This document shows, one piece after another, positions 14,951-28,282 of a stretch of 64,000 bases of DNA. The stretch's first letter is position 1. Each line of letters begins with the position of its first letter. The translations under genes were made by a program, and so were the position numbers. Source of the stretch: Cichorium intybus (lineage: Eukaryota; Streptophyta; Magnoliopsida; Asterales; Asteraceae); NCBI GenBank assembly GCA_023525715.1, contig CM042009.1, positions 125,702,819 through 125,766,818 of the forward strand, given 5' to 3'. Under the pieces are notes generated by a model. It was not told the origin of the DNA, ran no database searches, and worked only from the letters and a program-made list of their open reading frames with translations.

Positions 14951-15183
14951 GCAGTGGCGGATCTAGGAATTATCATTAGGTGGTGCAAAATTTTTTTTCT
15001 TGAATGTACATGGTGCACTTATATAAAAAAGGGTGCACTTTTGTGGGTAATTGATCAAAATCCAAAGTTTAAGTTAATTAGTGGGTGTCATTTTTTTCCA
15101 AGGGGGTGCAACGTACTAGAAAATTTTTTTTACAAAGGCCTGCAAAAGTTGAGCCACCCGCTAGCTGGTTTTTGTATAGCTGG
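14951..15183. mobile_element. Truncated element with GTGGCGGATCTAGG end
   Basis: Starts GCAGTGGCGGATCTAGG and contains the words GGTGGTGC, GTACATGGTGCAC and AAGGGGGTGCAAC. The expected inverted right end is missing: the sequence passes into retrotransposon gag at about 15184. Confidence 0.5.
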
Positions 15184-18100
15184 TTTTTCCGAAAGGAAGA
15201 TAGAGTTGCAAAGTTGGAAGAATGAAAAGAAGGCGGGCGAAACGAAGAGAAAGGCGGAGGAAAAACCATGGACGCCTCAGAAGAAGTCTCAACAGTCCGG
15301 GCTAATTATCGGGGAAAGGGTCGAAAGGAAGAGGGAAAGTGGTGTGAGAAGTGCATGAAGAAGCACTCGGGAAATTGTTCAACTGATACGCCGACACCGG
15401 GTTGTTTTAATTGAGGGAAACATGAGCATATCGCTCGAGATTGTCTGGCGAAACGAGTGAGCTATCAGTGTGGGGTTACAGATCATATTCGTACGAACTA
15501 TCCCCAAATCAAATCTGGAGTGTCTCGTGATAAACCTAGGCAGGAGCAGCGAGGAAAGAAAGAAGAGACAAAGGGCCAGGGAGGGCCAGTGGCGTCACGA
15601 GCTTTCCAAACGACAGTGGATGAAGCCCGTGAAAAGACGGATGTAGTTTCATGTATTTTCACTTTAATTTCGATTCCCGTGTATGTGTTGTTCGACTCTG
15701 GAGCTACGCATTCTTTTGTGTCAACTTCTTTTATGCCTTGTATAACTATTCCCCTAACCCGTATGGATGAGAGTTTGGAAGTAACAGTGGCTGATGGTAG
15801 AAATGTGTGGGTTTTTGAACATATCCAAGGGTGTCAGCTTAAAATTAACGGGACCATTTTCCCTATTGATCTGAAGCCGATCACCACCAAAGAGTCTGGA
15901 GCGATAGTGGGTATAGATTGGTTAGCAACAAATCATGCCAACGTGGATTGTGAAAACAAGATCATTGTGTTTATAGCACCGGATGGAACACGTACTAAAA
16001 TCCAAGGTGAGCAACAACATTTGAGAATGCCATTTATTTTCTTTACTAAGGCTCGAAGTAGTGTTAGTAAAGGATGTGTATCTTATTTGACGTATGTGGC
16101 TTTAACCAAACCTAGTAAAGCGGTAGTGGGAGATGTAGAGGCGATGAATGAATTTCCGGATGTTTTTTTTGAAGAACTTCTCGGATTTCCGCTAGATCGT
16201 CCAATAGAGTTTATGATTGAATTGGTTCCAGGAGCAGCTCCTGTTGCTCGTGCTCCTTACCGATTAGCACCTTCAGGGATGGAGGAGTTGAGAAAAGAGT
16301 TGGAGGAACTTTTGGATTTGGGGTTTATTAAACCGAGTTTGTCACCTTGGAGAGTGCCCATCTTGTTTGTTAAGAAGAAAGACGGGTCTATGCGTATGTG
16401 TATGACTACCGAGAGTTGAATAAGATCACGGTGAAGAACAAATATCCGTTACCAAGAATTGATCACTTTTTTGATGAATTCCAGGTGGCATCTTATTTTT
16501 TAAGATTGATTTGAGATCAGGATATCACCAGCTGAAGATTCAAGAATTTGATATTCCAAAGACTGCTTTCAGTACTCGCTATGGCTATTATGAGTTTTTT
16601 GGCGATGCCTTTTGAGATAATCAATGCTTCGACAGTTTTCATGGACGATACTTCAGTGATCGTCTTCATAGACGATATCTTGTTGCATTCTCGAAGCCAT
16701 GCAGAGCACGGTGTACATTTGCGCCAAATTTTAGAGTTGCTTCGTTAAGAGAAGTTGTACGTGAAGTTTTCCAAGTGCGAGTTCTGGGTGAGAAAAGTGC
16801 AATTTCTCGGGCATGTTATTAATAGCGACGATGTCAAAGTTGATCCATCAAATATTGAGGTTGTGGTGAATTAGGTACAGCCTCGAAGTCCGATAGAGAT
16901 ACGAAGTTTTCTTGGATTGGCAGGATACTATAGGAGATTTGTAGAAAATTTCTCCTCGATTGCTGCTCCGTTGACCAAATTGATCAAGAAGAGTGAAAAG
17001 TTTGAGTCGGCAGAAAGGTAACAAGCCGCATTTCAAAGACTGAAGCAAGCCTTATGTGAAGCCCTAATGTTAGCTTTACCTCAGGGTGGAGAAGACTATG
17101 CGGTATATAGTGATGTTTCAAGAGTAGGTCTTGGGTTCGTGCTAATGCAGAAGGGTAGAGTGATTGCTTATGCATCTCGTCAACTAAAAGAGGCCGAAAA
17201 GAAGTACCTGGTACATGATCTTGAGTTGGCTGTAGTGATTATGGCTTTAAAGCTTTGGAGACACTACTTATATGGCGTGAAGTTCGTCGTGTACACGGAT
17301 CATAAAAGTCTGAAGTACTTATTTGATCAATAAGAGCTGAACATGAGGTACCAAAGGTGGATGAATTTACTCAAAGAATATGATTGTGAAATCTTGTATC
17401 ATCTCGACAAGGTGAATGTGGTTGCAGATGCTTTGAGTCGAAAAGAGGGCCCTTTGAAAGTTACATCTACATGTATGGGTGTAACGAGTCGAATACCAGA
17501 GTTGATTCGTGTGGCACAAGAAGAAGCGTGCATGACAGAGCATGTGAAGAGTGAGCATATGGTTGGGTACTTGAAACATCTTATTGAAAACTCACAACAT
17601 TTGAAAACCTTTAGAGGTTGTGTATGGGTACCCAAGCAAGGCGTAGCGTGGAGTTTATAGTTAGAAGATGCGCATTGCACTCGGTATGCTGTACACCCAG
17701 GTAGCACCAAGATGTATTGAACGCTGAAACCTTTGTATTGGTGGCCGAGAATGATAAAGAATATTAGGAGGTATGTAGAAAAGTGTTTGACTTTCTTGCA
17801 AGTGAAGTCAAACCATCAGAAGTCATATGGGGAAATCCAGCCATTGCCGATTCCAGTGAAGAAGTGGGACGAGATCACTATGGATTTCGTAACAAAGCTT
17901 TCTCGAATGCTGTGTGGGCATGATACCGTATGGGTTGTGGTAGATCTGTTGACGAAATCAGAACAGTTCCTATCGATTAGTGAAAGCTTCAAGATCGGAA
18001 AGTTAGCCAAAATCTACATTGACGAGGTGATTAGTCGACATGGAGTGTCGACTTCGATTGTGTCTGATCGAGATAGCAGATTTACTTTATCGGTTTTGGC

Positions 18101-18940
18101 AGAGTCTTCAAAAGCAAATGGGTTCGAAAGTGTTGATAAGTACAACGTATCATCCACAGACTGATGGTCAAAGTGAGAGAACTATTCAGACTTTGGAGGA
18201 TATGATTCGAACCTGTGTGATAGACTTCGGTCGGAGTTGGGAGGATCATCTACCTTTGGTAGAATTTGCATACAAAAATAGTTATCATTCTAGCATCCAG
18301 ATGGCCCCATATGAAGCGTTATATGGAGCACCTTGTCGTACTCCGACTTACTGGACTGAAGTAGGGGAAAATTCGTTGGCTAGATCTGAGATTGTAGCCC
18401 AAACTGAAAAGAAGATTAGAGAAATCCGAGAACACTTGAAAGTTGCCAATATCGTCAAAAAAGTATGCTGGTGAGCGGGTGAAACCTTTGGAGTTTTGAG
18501 TGGGTGAAATGGTGATGCTTAAAATATCCCCTTGGAAATGTTTGATTCGGTTTGGGAAGAAAGGTAAGTTAAAACGTTGTTTAAGTGATCTATTCCGGAT
18601 ATCGCAAAGAGTAGGAGCTGTGGCTTATCGGTTAGAGTTGCCCGACGAGTTACAAGGCATCCATAAAGTTTTCCATGTGTCACACTTGTAAAAGACATTG
18701 TTTGATAAATCTTAACAAGTACCCCTTGCTGAGATTGAAGTGAATGAAAAACTCAGATATTTGGAGCAACCGGAGGAAATGTTAGACCAGAAAGTAAGGC
18801 AGTTGTGGAACAAGAAGATTAGTATGATTAAAGTACTATGGCAACATCATAAAGGTTTTGATATGACGTGGGAGGCCGACGATGAAATGAGGGTGAAATA
18901 CCCCCAACTCTTTGTATGTTTCCGAGGACGGAATCTTTTG
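15184..18940 (+). pseudogene. Chromovirus gag-pol relic
   Basis: Order of relics: two zinc knuckles (CEKC..H..C at 15343-15378; CFN-stop-GKHEH..C at 15403-15444, with TGA at 15412-15414 where a Cys codon is expected); aspartic protease LFDSGATHSF with catalytic DSG at about 15694; RT fingers (PYRLAP, KKKDGSMRMCM) to a frameshift near 16400; the RT active-site box FIDDIL near 16665 after a short internal deletion; RNase H (17067-17333) with YSDVS and YTDHKSLKY; integrase core with MDFVTKL, VSDRDSRF and QSERTIQTLED (about 17880-18210, frameshift near 18100); chromodomain-like end (about 18745-18925, KVLWQHHKG..MTWEADDEM). Further stops include TAA 17019, TAA 17331 and TAG 17658. It cannot make a working polyprotein. 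Confidence 0.9.
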
Positions 18941-18955
18941 AAGGTGAGGAGAATT

Positions 18956-20464
18956 TGTAACGCCATGTTACTTTTCTATAAGTGTTTATGTGTTAATCTT
19001 AGTGTAATTAATATTAAATATGTTGTTATATGTGTTAGGGTGGTTAGAAACCCTTTTAGATGAAGTCTTAGCTTGAAAAATGCCAAAAAGAGGTTACATG
19101 GGTTGTGTTCGGTCATACGGGTAATGTAAAAAGAGGCAGAAATTCATCTAAAACTCATCCAGAATCACACGGGTCATGTGGACACACACGGGTCGTGTGG
19201 AAATGCATTGGGTGCAAGCCGAGGGTTCACACGGGGCGTGTAAGGTGTCATGGGTCGTGCAACCTTAGTTAGCATCACTAACTGAGAGCTTAGCGACAGT
19301 AAGTGCTGTAAGTGGGTTTTTAAGTTACGGATTTTATTCATTTTGGGGAGAAATCAAAAGGTGTAAACTTCTCCCTGAACCTTAGAAAAGTCCTAGGAGC
19401 AGCATAGATCAAATTGAAGGTTAGGATTTCTAGGATTTGAATGATTTGAAGTAAATCTTGATATTTTGCATTAAAGAGGTAAAAGTTCTTGTTCTAGCTT
19501 CAAAATTGAATGGTTGGTTTGCTTGGAATGGGTTAATTCCAGGTGGTGATGGTAAACCACCTGCAATTAACAAAGATTGAGGCAAGTAGCATTTGAATTA
19601 TGTGTATGGAAGGGTTCTAATCCCAAACCTTAACTATGGTGATCAAGTTCCAAGCTATGGGTATGTAAATATAAGGTATTTACATATATGTGGTATGTGT
19701 GTGGTGGTGTAGGTGTTGGAAAGTGCTAAAGAAACACTTTGACTAGAAAACCAGGTTAGTAATCTGTACTATATCTCATGTGATATATATGATTAAGTCC
19801 TTATGACTTGGAGTGATATCACATGAACCTTTATGGCTTGGAGATTGGGTTTAATTACCTAATACATATTGTAGGAACCTTTGTGGTTCATATTGGCCTT
19901 GGTGGCCGAGGAATTGGGTTAATTACCCGATCCATATTGTAGGAACCTGTATGGCTCATATCGGCCATTGTGGCTAGCAGGTTGGGCTTAATTGCCAACA
20001 TATGTAGTTAGAGCTTTTGTGGTTCACATAATGTAGGGGGTGCAATGAGACATTATGTCTCGAGACCGTGGGGGTTGAAGTCGAAAGGGATTGAAGAGTA
20101 GAGATTGTGAAGAAAAGTATAGTGGTGTTCTTTTGAGATTAATTGTTCTATTTTTCTATATATATGTCGAATTGTGTATCTGATTACTCATTGACCTTTA
20201 TAGCTCATAGTGTGTGTGATGACCCTACAGGTGAGCGTGACCCTAGTAAGGGTAAAGAGATAGCCTATGGATAGGAGGTTTAAGGCGTGTAGATGTAGTT
20301 AGTAGCAACCCAGCTTGGAGGGAGTTTTACTATGTTTTGTACTCCCTTGATACAATTGTTTCCTTTTTGTATGTAACTTATACACCAGTATGTTTTGTGC
20401 GATAAACTTTGTTTTCAAAGTGAAATTTTTTTAGGTGTATTTGTTTCTATGACCCGGGTGTTAG
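18956..20464 (+). repeat. 3' LTR of the chromovirus relic
   Basis: Begins TGTAACGCCATG directly after the polypurine tract and ends near GACCCGGGTGTTAGA, about 1.5 kb. It carries ACACGGGTCATGTGG/ACACGGGTCGTGTGG words (19178-19262) and, at 19790-20060, a run of small inverted repeats such as AAGTC-CTTAT-GACTT, GAACC-TTTGT-GGTTC and GAGAC-ATTAT-GTCTC within ~75-bp imperfect tandem units. The exact end is uncertain by a few bases. Confidence 0.75.
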
Positions 20465-22274
20465 AATATTTCATAGTGAAAACATGTGACATTCAAACTT
20501 TCTTTTGTTGATATCTATAAAATAGAGCTTAGTAAGTTTGATTAATCCTTAAAAATTAATTACCTATAAAATAATTTTATTTAGGCTAGGATCCATATTT
20601 AACTTCCGGTAATGAAGTGGTATGCCGTAATCACGCCAAGAAGCTATTTAGGTAGGTAATACTCTTTGCCAATTTCAATCTCTATGAAACTCCTAGATCT
20701 TTCGTGATTCATTGACTCTAATCAATGACACTTTTAATCCATTTATGCTCATCCTCTCTCATGACGTTTATGACGTGGATAACAAGTTTGGATGATAAAT
20801 CAACCATGAAAAACCACGTGTCATCCGACCCATGATTCATGAGTTATGGGGAGTAAACACATCATTTTGTTTTGAGTCCTATCTGATGCCTTGACTATAG
20901 CACTTCTCACGCCGAAAAGAATACAATTAAATGTGTGGTTTGACGTGTATATCATAAGATTTTATATTTTCATAAAACGAGATTTTGTTTCGTTAAGTTA
21001 AAATATTTGAACTTTATTTTGGCAAATGGTCATTTTAAAATTTTAAACTTCGTCTTAAAATTGCCAATATTATTTGAAAAAGCATGTTAACTTTAACAAC
21101 TTAGTTTGCATGTATCATTCAGTTAAATTTTTTAACTTTTCTTTGGCGGAAGGTCATTTTAAGCTTTTAAAAGTATTTTGTAATTGCCAATTATATCTTT
21201 CAAAGCTGTTAACTTTTAAGAAAATTTGTTTGTGTTTTATATTTTATTTAAGCAACCATGCAAGAATTTGAATAAACACAACACAATCATGCAGATATTT
21301 AGCGGTAACATTTTCTTCAAATTTCGTCAGCCAACACGAGAAAAACATGGTCATTTCTAGGGACTAAAACAACCACAAGGATGCGGAGACTCCCACTTGC
21401 TTCGTCACCAACTTTTGATGCCTACATGAAACTTTATGTGACACCAATCTCCATGATACCGACTTGGTGACCTCCAGTCTTCTTTTATTACACTAACTAA
21501 ACTAATAAAATTTCCTAACTAATCTATTACAATAAAAATTAAAAGGAAATTACATTACAAATTAATGACAACAAAACAACACTCAGGTGGCAAAACAACC
21601 TATATGATACCAAAACAACCATTTAAGCATCATAAACACATGTCTAGTTGAGGCCAAATGTTACCGGATTCATACAAGTATAATCCACACTTTTATACTC
21701 TTAAAAATGCATATCTAAAACCTAATTCAAAATATACATGAATGTTCAAATAACTTCCATGCTCAAATCATTTAAACACCAAATACACAATAAATCAAAA
21801 TATTTGTGCAATCTAATAGAATTAAACTATTTAATTTGAATTGTTTTAATCCTGCTAATTCTCAGCTAACCATTTAACTTTTAAAACATTTTCAAAATTT
21901 CTTTTCAGAGAAATGGACTATTAAAATTACGCGACTTGAAGAACAATAGGACGTGTCAAGTAGAAATAAGGTTACACGACTTTCGGCCAAATCTGCCGTA
22001 ACCATCACGATGCCAGAAGCTGACGATCGCGACACGAAGAAACTAGTTGATCACGATCAAACAAGCAGATCCCGACACGACAACCAAAGGGTCACGATGA
22101 AAAAGAACCAAATGATCGTTATCGGAGAGAAGATCGTGACACGATAACCAGAGGATTGCCACATGATTCATGAACAGATTACCGAGTTTCATAAAATTCG
22201 ATTATTAACAGGTTTCAACAGATCAAAACAATTCCTTTTAGTACAAAACTATGTATAAGTGGCTCTGATACCAT
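20465..22274 (-). mobile_element. Copia leader fragment, minus strand
   Basis: 20585-20710 aligns with the copia leader at 41625-41760: GGCTAGGATCCA, ATGCCGTAATCAC, a CTAGATCT word and AGGTAG in the same order. At 22261-22274 the reverse complement is a tRNA-Met primer site (ATGGTATCAGAGCC), directly next to an LTR edge (TGTTGGGATAC at 22275). So this is the 5' leader of a minus-strand copia element running from 22274 down to about 20540. 21290-22260 has no clear match. Confidence 0.55.
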
Positions 22275-22582
22275 TGTTGGGATACTGTAACAATACAAAC
22301 ACACACAGTGGAATCGAAAACTAAAAGCGTATCGCACCACGGATCACAAGAACATGCGAGTTGTAATGTAAATCTAATCTAGGAAATCAAGGGTTACCTT
22401 TTTATTGCAGATCTATGAAGTCTGGATGGACAAGGCCCATAGTAGGAACTTCTCTAATATAGTCGCACCCAAGACAATAATTCAGCGCCTATTGAAGTAG
22501 AATAACACGTTACTCGAAGAACAAGCAACCCATCGACTAGGGAGAGGGGAGGGATGATGGACCACTGAATTTCTAGGTTAGA
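22275..22582 (-). repeat. Partial LTR of the minus-strand copia fragment
   Basis: Starts TGTTGGGATACTG at the primer-site junction, so it is the 3' end of a minus-strand 5' LTR. The far end is not resolved and is probably interrupted by the element at 22583. Confidence 0.45.
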
Positions 22583-23135
22583 CTAAGAGGAGCCGTGACC
22601 ACTCACCGCAAGGGGTTGGAGTGCCACGTAGGCGCCACCTCACCTTCCCCTCACTAACCCTCACACATTCAATTCTAGGAAATGGTAACCCCTCACTAAC
22701 TACTCACTTTTTTTAATTAAGTAAATAATATAACTAAATTAAACTAAATAACAAATTATATTAAATTAAATTAAAAAAATTAATTAACAAAAGAAAACAT
22801 TTCATTAGAATTAATATATTTAATATTTTACCAGTTTTGTAAATTTATAAGAAATACAGGGACCAAAATTGTAATTTTCTTCTTCTTCTTTCATCTCCTG
22901 TTCATCTCCTTCTTCTTCGTTCACCTGCTTCTTCCATTCACGTCCAGGTATGAAAAAGAGAGGAGAGAAAGGAAGAGATAGAGAGAGAAAGAAGAGAGAG
23001 AAGCTTCACCGCTTAACCCACAGACTCAAGCCTTCACCGCAGGTAACACCCCAAGTGGGGCGGTGTTACTGTGCGGTTTCAGGCTCCAAGCTGGACACCG
23101 CATGTGTTCACCACATCCGTTCCTATCGGTCTTAG
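22583..23135. mobile_element. Possible non-autonomous TIR element
   Basis: The left end CTAAGAGGAGCCGTG and the reverse complement of the right end, CTAAGACCGATAGGAACGG, match if a 5-bp gap is allowed. The interior has an A/T-rich part and then CTTCTT and GAGA runs (22880-23010). No target duplication found. The K/R-rich frame at 22950-23135 is a by-product of the GA run. Confidence 0.35.
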
Positions 23136-23139
23136 AATC

Positions 23140-23780
23140 CGTAAAATCATTAATTATAATGGGTATTTATAATATACATCATGCTTATCTTATCACTATT
23201 GGATAAAGACTTTTGAAACCAAACTATTGATATTTTCACTAAACCCTTTATCCACTTTAAGTTTCTAAATAATATATAACAACTTTGATATATTAATAAA
23301 CTTAGTCACTCATGCTACTTTCGATCTCTTTTGGCTAAATCGGTTATTCCTTGTAACTCAAAAGTACCCTGCTATATATAATAATATCACTAACTTGTTA
23401 TGATCATGGGCATATAACCCACAAAAATAATATATTATGATCCAAAAATAATATGTTATGATCCAAAATATTATGATTCAAAAAATAAAAAATAAAAAAT
23501 TTTATGAGATCGAAACGCATGTTACATTTTGTATAAAAAAAGCACAAATTCGTCCTTTATGATAATTTCCATGTTTTTCTATGAATTTTTACATGTTCCT
23601 TATAACTTTTTTCATTTTTTATGGATTTTAGAAAAGTTGTGAAAAAAGAATTTGTAAAATTCATTTTCTTGAAAACACGAATTTCTAATTTCTTTGAAAA
23701 AAAACATGTAAAATTGATTTGTAAAAAAATGGGGCAACTTTATAAAAATAAGTTTGGGACAAAATTCATAACAAAACTTA
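23140..23780. other. AT-rich DNA with ATGATCCAAAA words, no gene seen
   Basis: 23449-23500 repeats the TTATGATCCAAAA word that dominates 2090-4440. Overlapping frames on both strands at 23612-23854 are complementary low-complexity frames, not genes. Confidence 0.55.
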
Positions 23781-23783
23781 AAA

Positions 23784-23960
23784 CGTGGGCAAGTAGTTAT
23801 CAAGTTCAAGAAGTTACCGGGAGGAAATTACGTTGTCGTGGGTTCTGCAGTTGATACTCACACAGGTACAAATGATGTTTTTGAACATGTCTCTGATGCT
23901 ACTAGATTCTTAGAGAAATCAGTCTCCTTCAATTGCTCAAGCGACAAGCGTCTTGAAAAT
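23784..23960 (+). pseudogene. Unrecognised exon-like gene fragment
   Basis: One plus-strand frame stays open and has non-repetitive, globular-looking composition, including KKLPGGNYVVVGSAVDTHTG and a following DATRFLEKSVSF stretch, up to a possible splice donor AAT|GTAAAA near 23960. Codon texture differs from the AT-rich flanks. No start, no partner exon and no family I can name. It could be a captured gene fragment or one exon of a decayed gene. Confidence 0.4.
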
Positions 23961-23969
23961 GTAAAATTT

Positions 23970-24950
23970 ATCATATTATGCTTTCCTCTTAATGAAATTT
24001 TCAAATAATTAACCATTTTTCCCTTATTGACTTCCATAGATTACAAGCCTTGCAAGAAAAGGGTCTACTTCATTCTCAGCGGCTGACACCTTTAAATAAG
24101 ATAACCAATTGACTTGACAAACTCAAACTATTGTATGCACATATGATATAAGAAAATTATCTAAAGATTCTTTCATTCGTATATGTTAATCAAACATAAT
24201 TGATGTAATGTAATGTCTTATAATATAGAGATGTCTACTTTTTCAGGTAAATTTGTTAATTGAACAACCTTTAACGGAAGAATATAATCACAAACAAGTA
24301 AAAAAAAAAAAAAAAAAGTCTTAAGATGCTCATTAATTTACGTATTGCAATCATGTATCAGTCAAATAAACTCGTGTAGCTTCTTGAAAAGTAAAAAAGT
24401 TTATTTTTGTTAAACAGTAAATTGCCAAGATTTGTGATGTTTCATTGCTTTGCTAACTAAATTCCATCAACCGATAGATCTACAGGCCTTGCTTCTTCTA
24501 GGGTTTTCAACTTTCATCAACAAGTCTGTTTGGACTCTACAACGTTTTTATCTCTTAATCAACTTTGTTTACATAAAGAAATATAAAATATAATTAATAC
24601 TTATATAGTTATATTGTTGTAGCTAACCTTCCTGTTATTTGTTTCATGTGGTATATGGTTCGGTGAGCTTTATTATTGGTGTGAGTAAATATTTTAGAAA
24701 AAATATTATTAGAATCAACACATAAGTACGATGTTATTATATGTCACAAATGCTTAAAATTTTCTTATTTCGCGGTTGTGATACCAAATGATTTAAATGA
24801 ACTCTAAACGTATTTTCTATTGACCCATTCATCCGCCGGACATATATAACGCTTATAATAACTAAATTACTGTTTTTAGAAAGTTAAGTTTTCTTTACAT
24901 AATATTATAATAGGAATTATGATGTTAGTGAGTCAGTGATGGAGAAAGAT
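23970..24950. other. AT-rich intergenic DNA upstream of the IDD gene
   Basis: No supported feature apart from an A-run of about 18 at 24300-24317. Confidence 0.6.
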
Positions 24951-25367
24951 ATGGTCCAAGTTGAGTCTATGGCTGACCGACTTTCTACACAACCCGTCTA
25001 AGATAAGACTCTTTACACACCAAACCCAATTCTCTCGCTCTTTCTCTCTCACCTTTGTGTGTGTTTCTCACTCTAAAAATATTGTCTTCTTGCTACCCAT
25101 CATGTGTGTTCCTTCCCATCAAGATCAAGTTTCAAACAGAACTCAAACATGACGAAGATCGATATGAAATTTTATGAAAAAAGGTTGTATACTTGACACA
25201 ATTTTATTCACTTTGATCACACTTTTACGGGGGTTATCTTCATCTTTGATTAAAGAATCTACCATCATCATCACCATCTATTAACCCATATTTAGCTACT
25301 CTTTTATCTCTTTCTGTTATTGGTTTCCCCATTTTAGATCGAATACTATCTCTCAGACGAATCAAAG
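24951..25367 (+). promoter_or_regulatory. Likely promoter-proximal region and 5' UTR of the IDD gene
   Basis: CT-rich tracts (CTCGCTCTTTCTCTCTCACC near 25034, CTTCTCTTTC-type runs) are common in plant 5' UTRs. No TATA box can be chosen with confidence. The sequence runs without break to the ATG at 25368. Confidence 0.4.
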
Positions 25368-26910
25368 ATGATGTCTGGTGATGGGTTTTCATCATCTCCT
25401 TCTTCTCTTTCTGCTTTCATTCAAGACCCCATCTCAAACCCTAACCCTAATTCTTCAACTTCAGCTAAACGAAAGCGTAATCTCCCTGGTACACCAGGTA
25501 AGCCATAGTTCACTTGCAGTCCCTTCAACTTGCTAATGGATTATTTTTTGACAAACTTTCTTTATGTCTAGATCCAGATGCAGAAGTGATAGCGTTATCT
25601 CCAAGATCTCTTATGGCAACGAATCGGTTTGTATGTGAGATATGCAACAAAGGGTTCCAGAGAGACCAGAATTTGCAGCTTCATAGAAGAGGACACAATC
25701 TGCCATGGAAGCTTAAGCAAAGAAACAAACTGGAAGTGGTGAAAAAGAAGGTTTATATATGCCCGGAGAAAACTTGTGTTCATCATGACCCATCTCGAGC
25801 CCTCGGAGATCTCACCGGAGTTAAGAAGCATTTCAGTCGGAAACATGGTGAGAAGAAATGGAAGTGCGAAAAGTGTTCGAAGAAGTACGCAGTTCAGTCT
25901 GATTGGAAGGCTCATAGCAAAATCTGTGGTACCCGAGAGTACAAGTGTGATTGCGGGACACTCTTTTCTAGGTAAATCATATGTTTCATTCCTTTTAAAC
26001 ATCGATTTAGTTAAACCTTGTGCAATTTATTGGATCCTTAACATAGAATTCACTAATTTACATGTTCGTGTGTAAATGTACATGGCAAAACAGGAAAGAT
26101 AGCTTCATAACGCATAGAGCATTTTGTGATGCTTTAACTGAAGAAAATTCGAGATTGGCTTCCTTTCCAATGATGGCAAGTACTGCAAATCTCAACTTTC
26201 GAAACGACTTGATGATGATGAACGGTGGCGGCGGCGGCGCAGGTGAGTTTAGATTTCCGGGAATGTACAGTGGCGGGATGTTAGAAAGTAATATTGATGC
26301 AAATGGAGCTAAAGCCAGAATACCAATTTGGTTAGACCAACATGGCAATGAATCCCATCTTGAAAACCCTAGCAATACTTCGTTTTTGGGGTCATCAAGC
26401 TCTAACAACAACAATGGCGGAATGCTGGCGTCGGAAATGATGCAGTGGTTGAACGGAAACCAAGAAGCAATGGCAGCAGCGTATTCAGGATTGCAATTGA
26501 AAGCGGAAGAAGAGAACAAAGAAGAAATGCAGCTCAATTCTTTGTATAACTACACTACTTCCACCACTTCACAACAAACTCCGGCACATATGTCCGCCAC
26601 GGCACTATTACAGAAGGCGGCTCAAATGGGTTCAACTAGAAGCAGCAATCAAGGGGACGCTAACGGGTTCGGACTCATGAGCACGGGTCTCTCCAACTTC
26701 ACTTCTTCAAAACAAGACAACAATGACGGATTGATGATGATGATGACGACGACAGGGCCAAAACAGTCCAAAGGAAACGGAGCAAATGAGACTAATGATG
26801 GGAAATTGACTAGAGATTTTCTTGGTGTGGGACGGAACGAAAGAAGATCGTTCAATTTGCATCAAGAACTGTTGAAGTTCACTTCTTCAATGGACGATTC
26901 AAGTATATGA
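25368..26910 (+). CDS. INDETERMINATE-DOMAIN (IDD) C2H2 zinc-finger transcription factor
   Basis: A nuclear DNA-binding regulator; IDD proteins act with GRAS proteins (SCR/SHR, DELLA) in root patterning, gravitropism and hormone response. Three exons: 25368-25497, 25572-25971 and 26094-26910, with GT..AG introns of 74 and 122 bp. Phases agree and give 448 residues. ATG 25368 is the first of two adjacent Met codons. The N-terminus is Ser-rich with an NLS, KRKRNLPGTP (34-43). Four fingers: C2H2 Cys65/Cys68/His81/His85; C2H2 Cys107/Cys112/His130/His135; C2HC Cys142/Cys145/His158/Cys162; C2HC Cys169/Cys171/His184/Cys188. C-terminal family motifs are MSATALLQKAAQMG (343-356) and TRDFLGVG (416-423), plus poly-Gly and poly-Met stretches. 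Length, intron places and motifs are typical and no defect is seen. The motif pair suggests the JKD/NUC/MGP-like group; I do not assign a specific ortholog. Confidence 0.95.
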
Positions 26911-27413
<503 letters not shown>

Positions 27414-27667
27414 AAGTAAAAAAGAATATTATAATATGAAATGTAAGAAATGCATCATATGCATGTCTTTTGGCAAACCAACCAAATAAATCATTACATA
27501 CAAAAAAACATGGTTAGCTAAAAAAACCTGAAAAATACATTGACGATGTATTTTTTACTTAATCAAATATTGATTCATTTTTTGGTCAATTTTTGTGAAT
27601 TATCACAAAAATGAATTTTCAGTATTTTTTTCGAAGCCGTTTTTAGCGAGTCACGTTTTTATGCGTC

Positions 27668-28087
<420 letters not shown>

Positions 28088-28282
28088 TTCAAACCAGAAA
28101 GAAAAAAAGTTAAGAAAGAGAGAATGAATCTAATCCACTAATTTGCTTTGATCTAAAGTAATATTACAATGTTGAAAACTTGCAATTAAATGAGATTGTA
28201 ATCACTACTTTAAGATATTATAAATTAAACAATGCCAATATTGTCATTTTAACATTTCTATGATTAAACATTCAAACAGTTC

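Larger units (their letters stand above)
15184..20464 (+). mobile_element. Ty3 chromovirus (Tekay/Del type), 5'-truncated
   Basis: Contains the end of gag, a decayed pol, a polypurine tract (AAGGTGAGGAGAA, 18941-18953) and a 3' LTR. The 5' LTR, primer site and most of gag are missing. The motif set (zinc knuckles, DSGA protease, RT, RNase H, integrase, C-terminal chromodomain) and a TGTAACRCC LTR start place it with Tekay/Del chromoviruses. It abuts the small element ending at 15183 without visible duplication, so the left edge is probably a deletion or recombination point. Confidence 0.9.

Noticed and set aside
25595..26855. Minus-strand frames across the IDD gene (25595-26002, 26058-26537, 26649-26855)
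   Set aside because: They are shadows of the sense exons; the sense strand has all family motifs and consistent splice phases.
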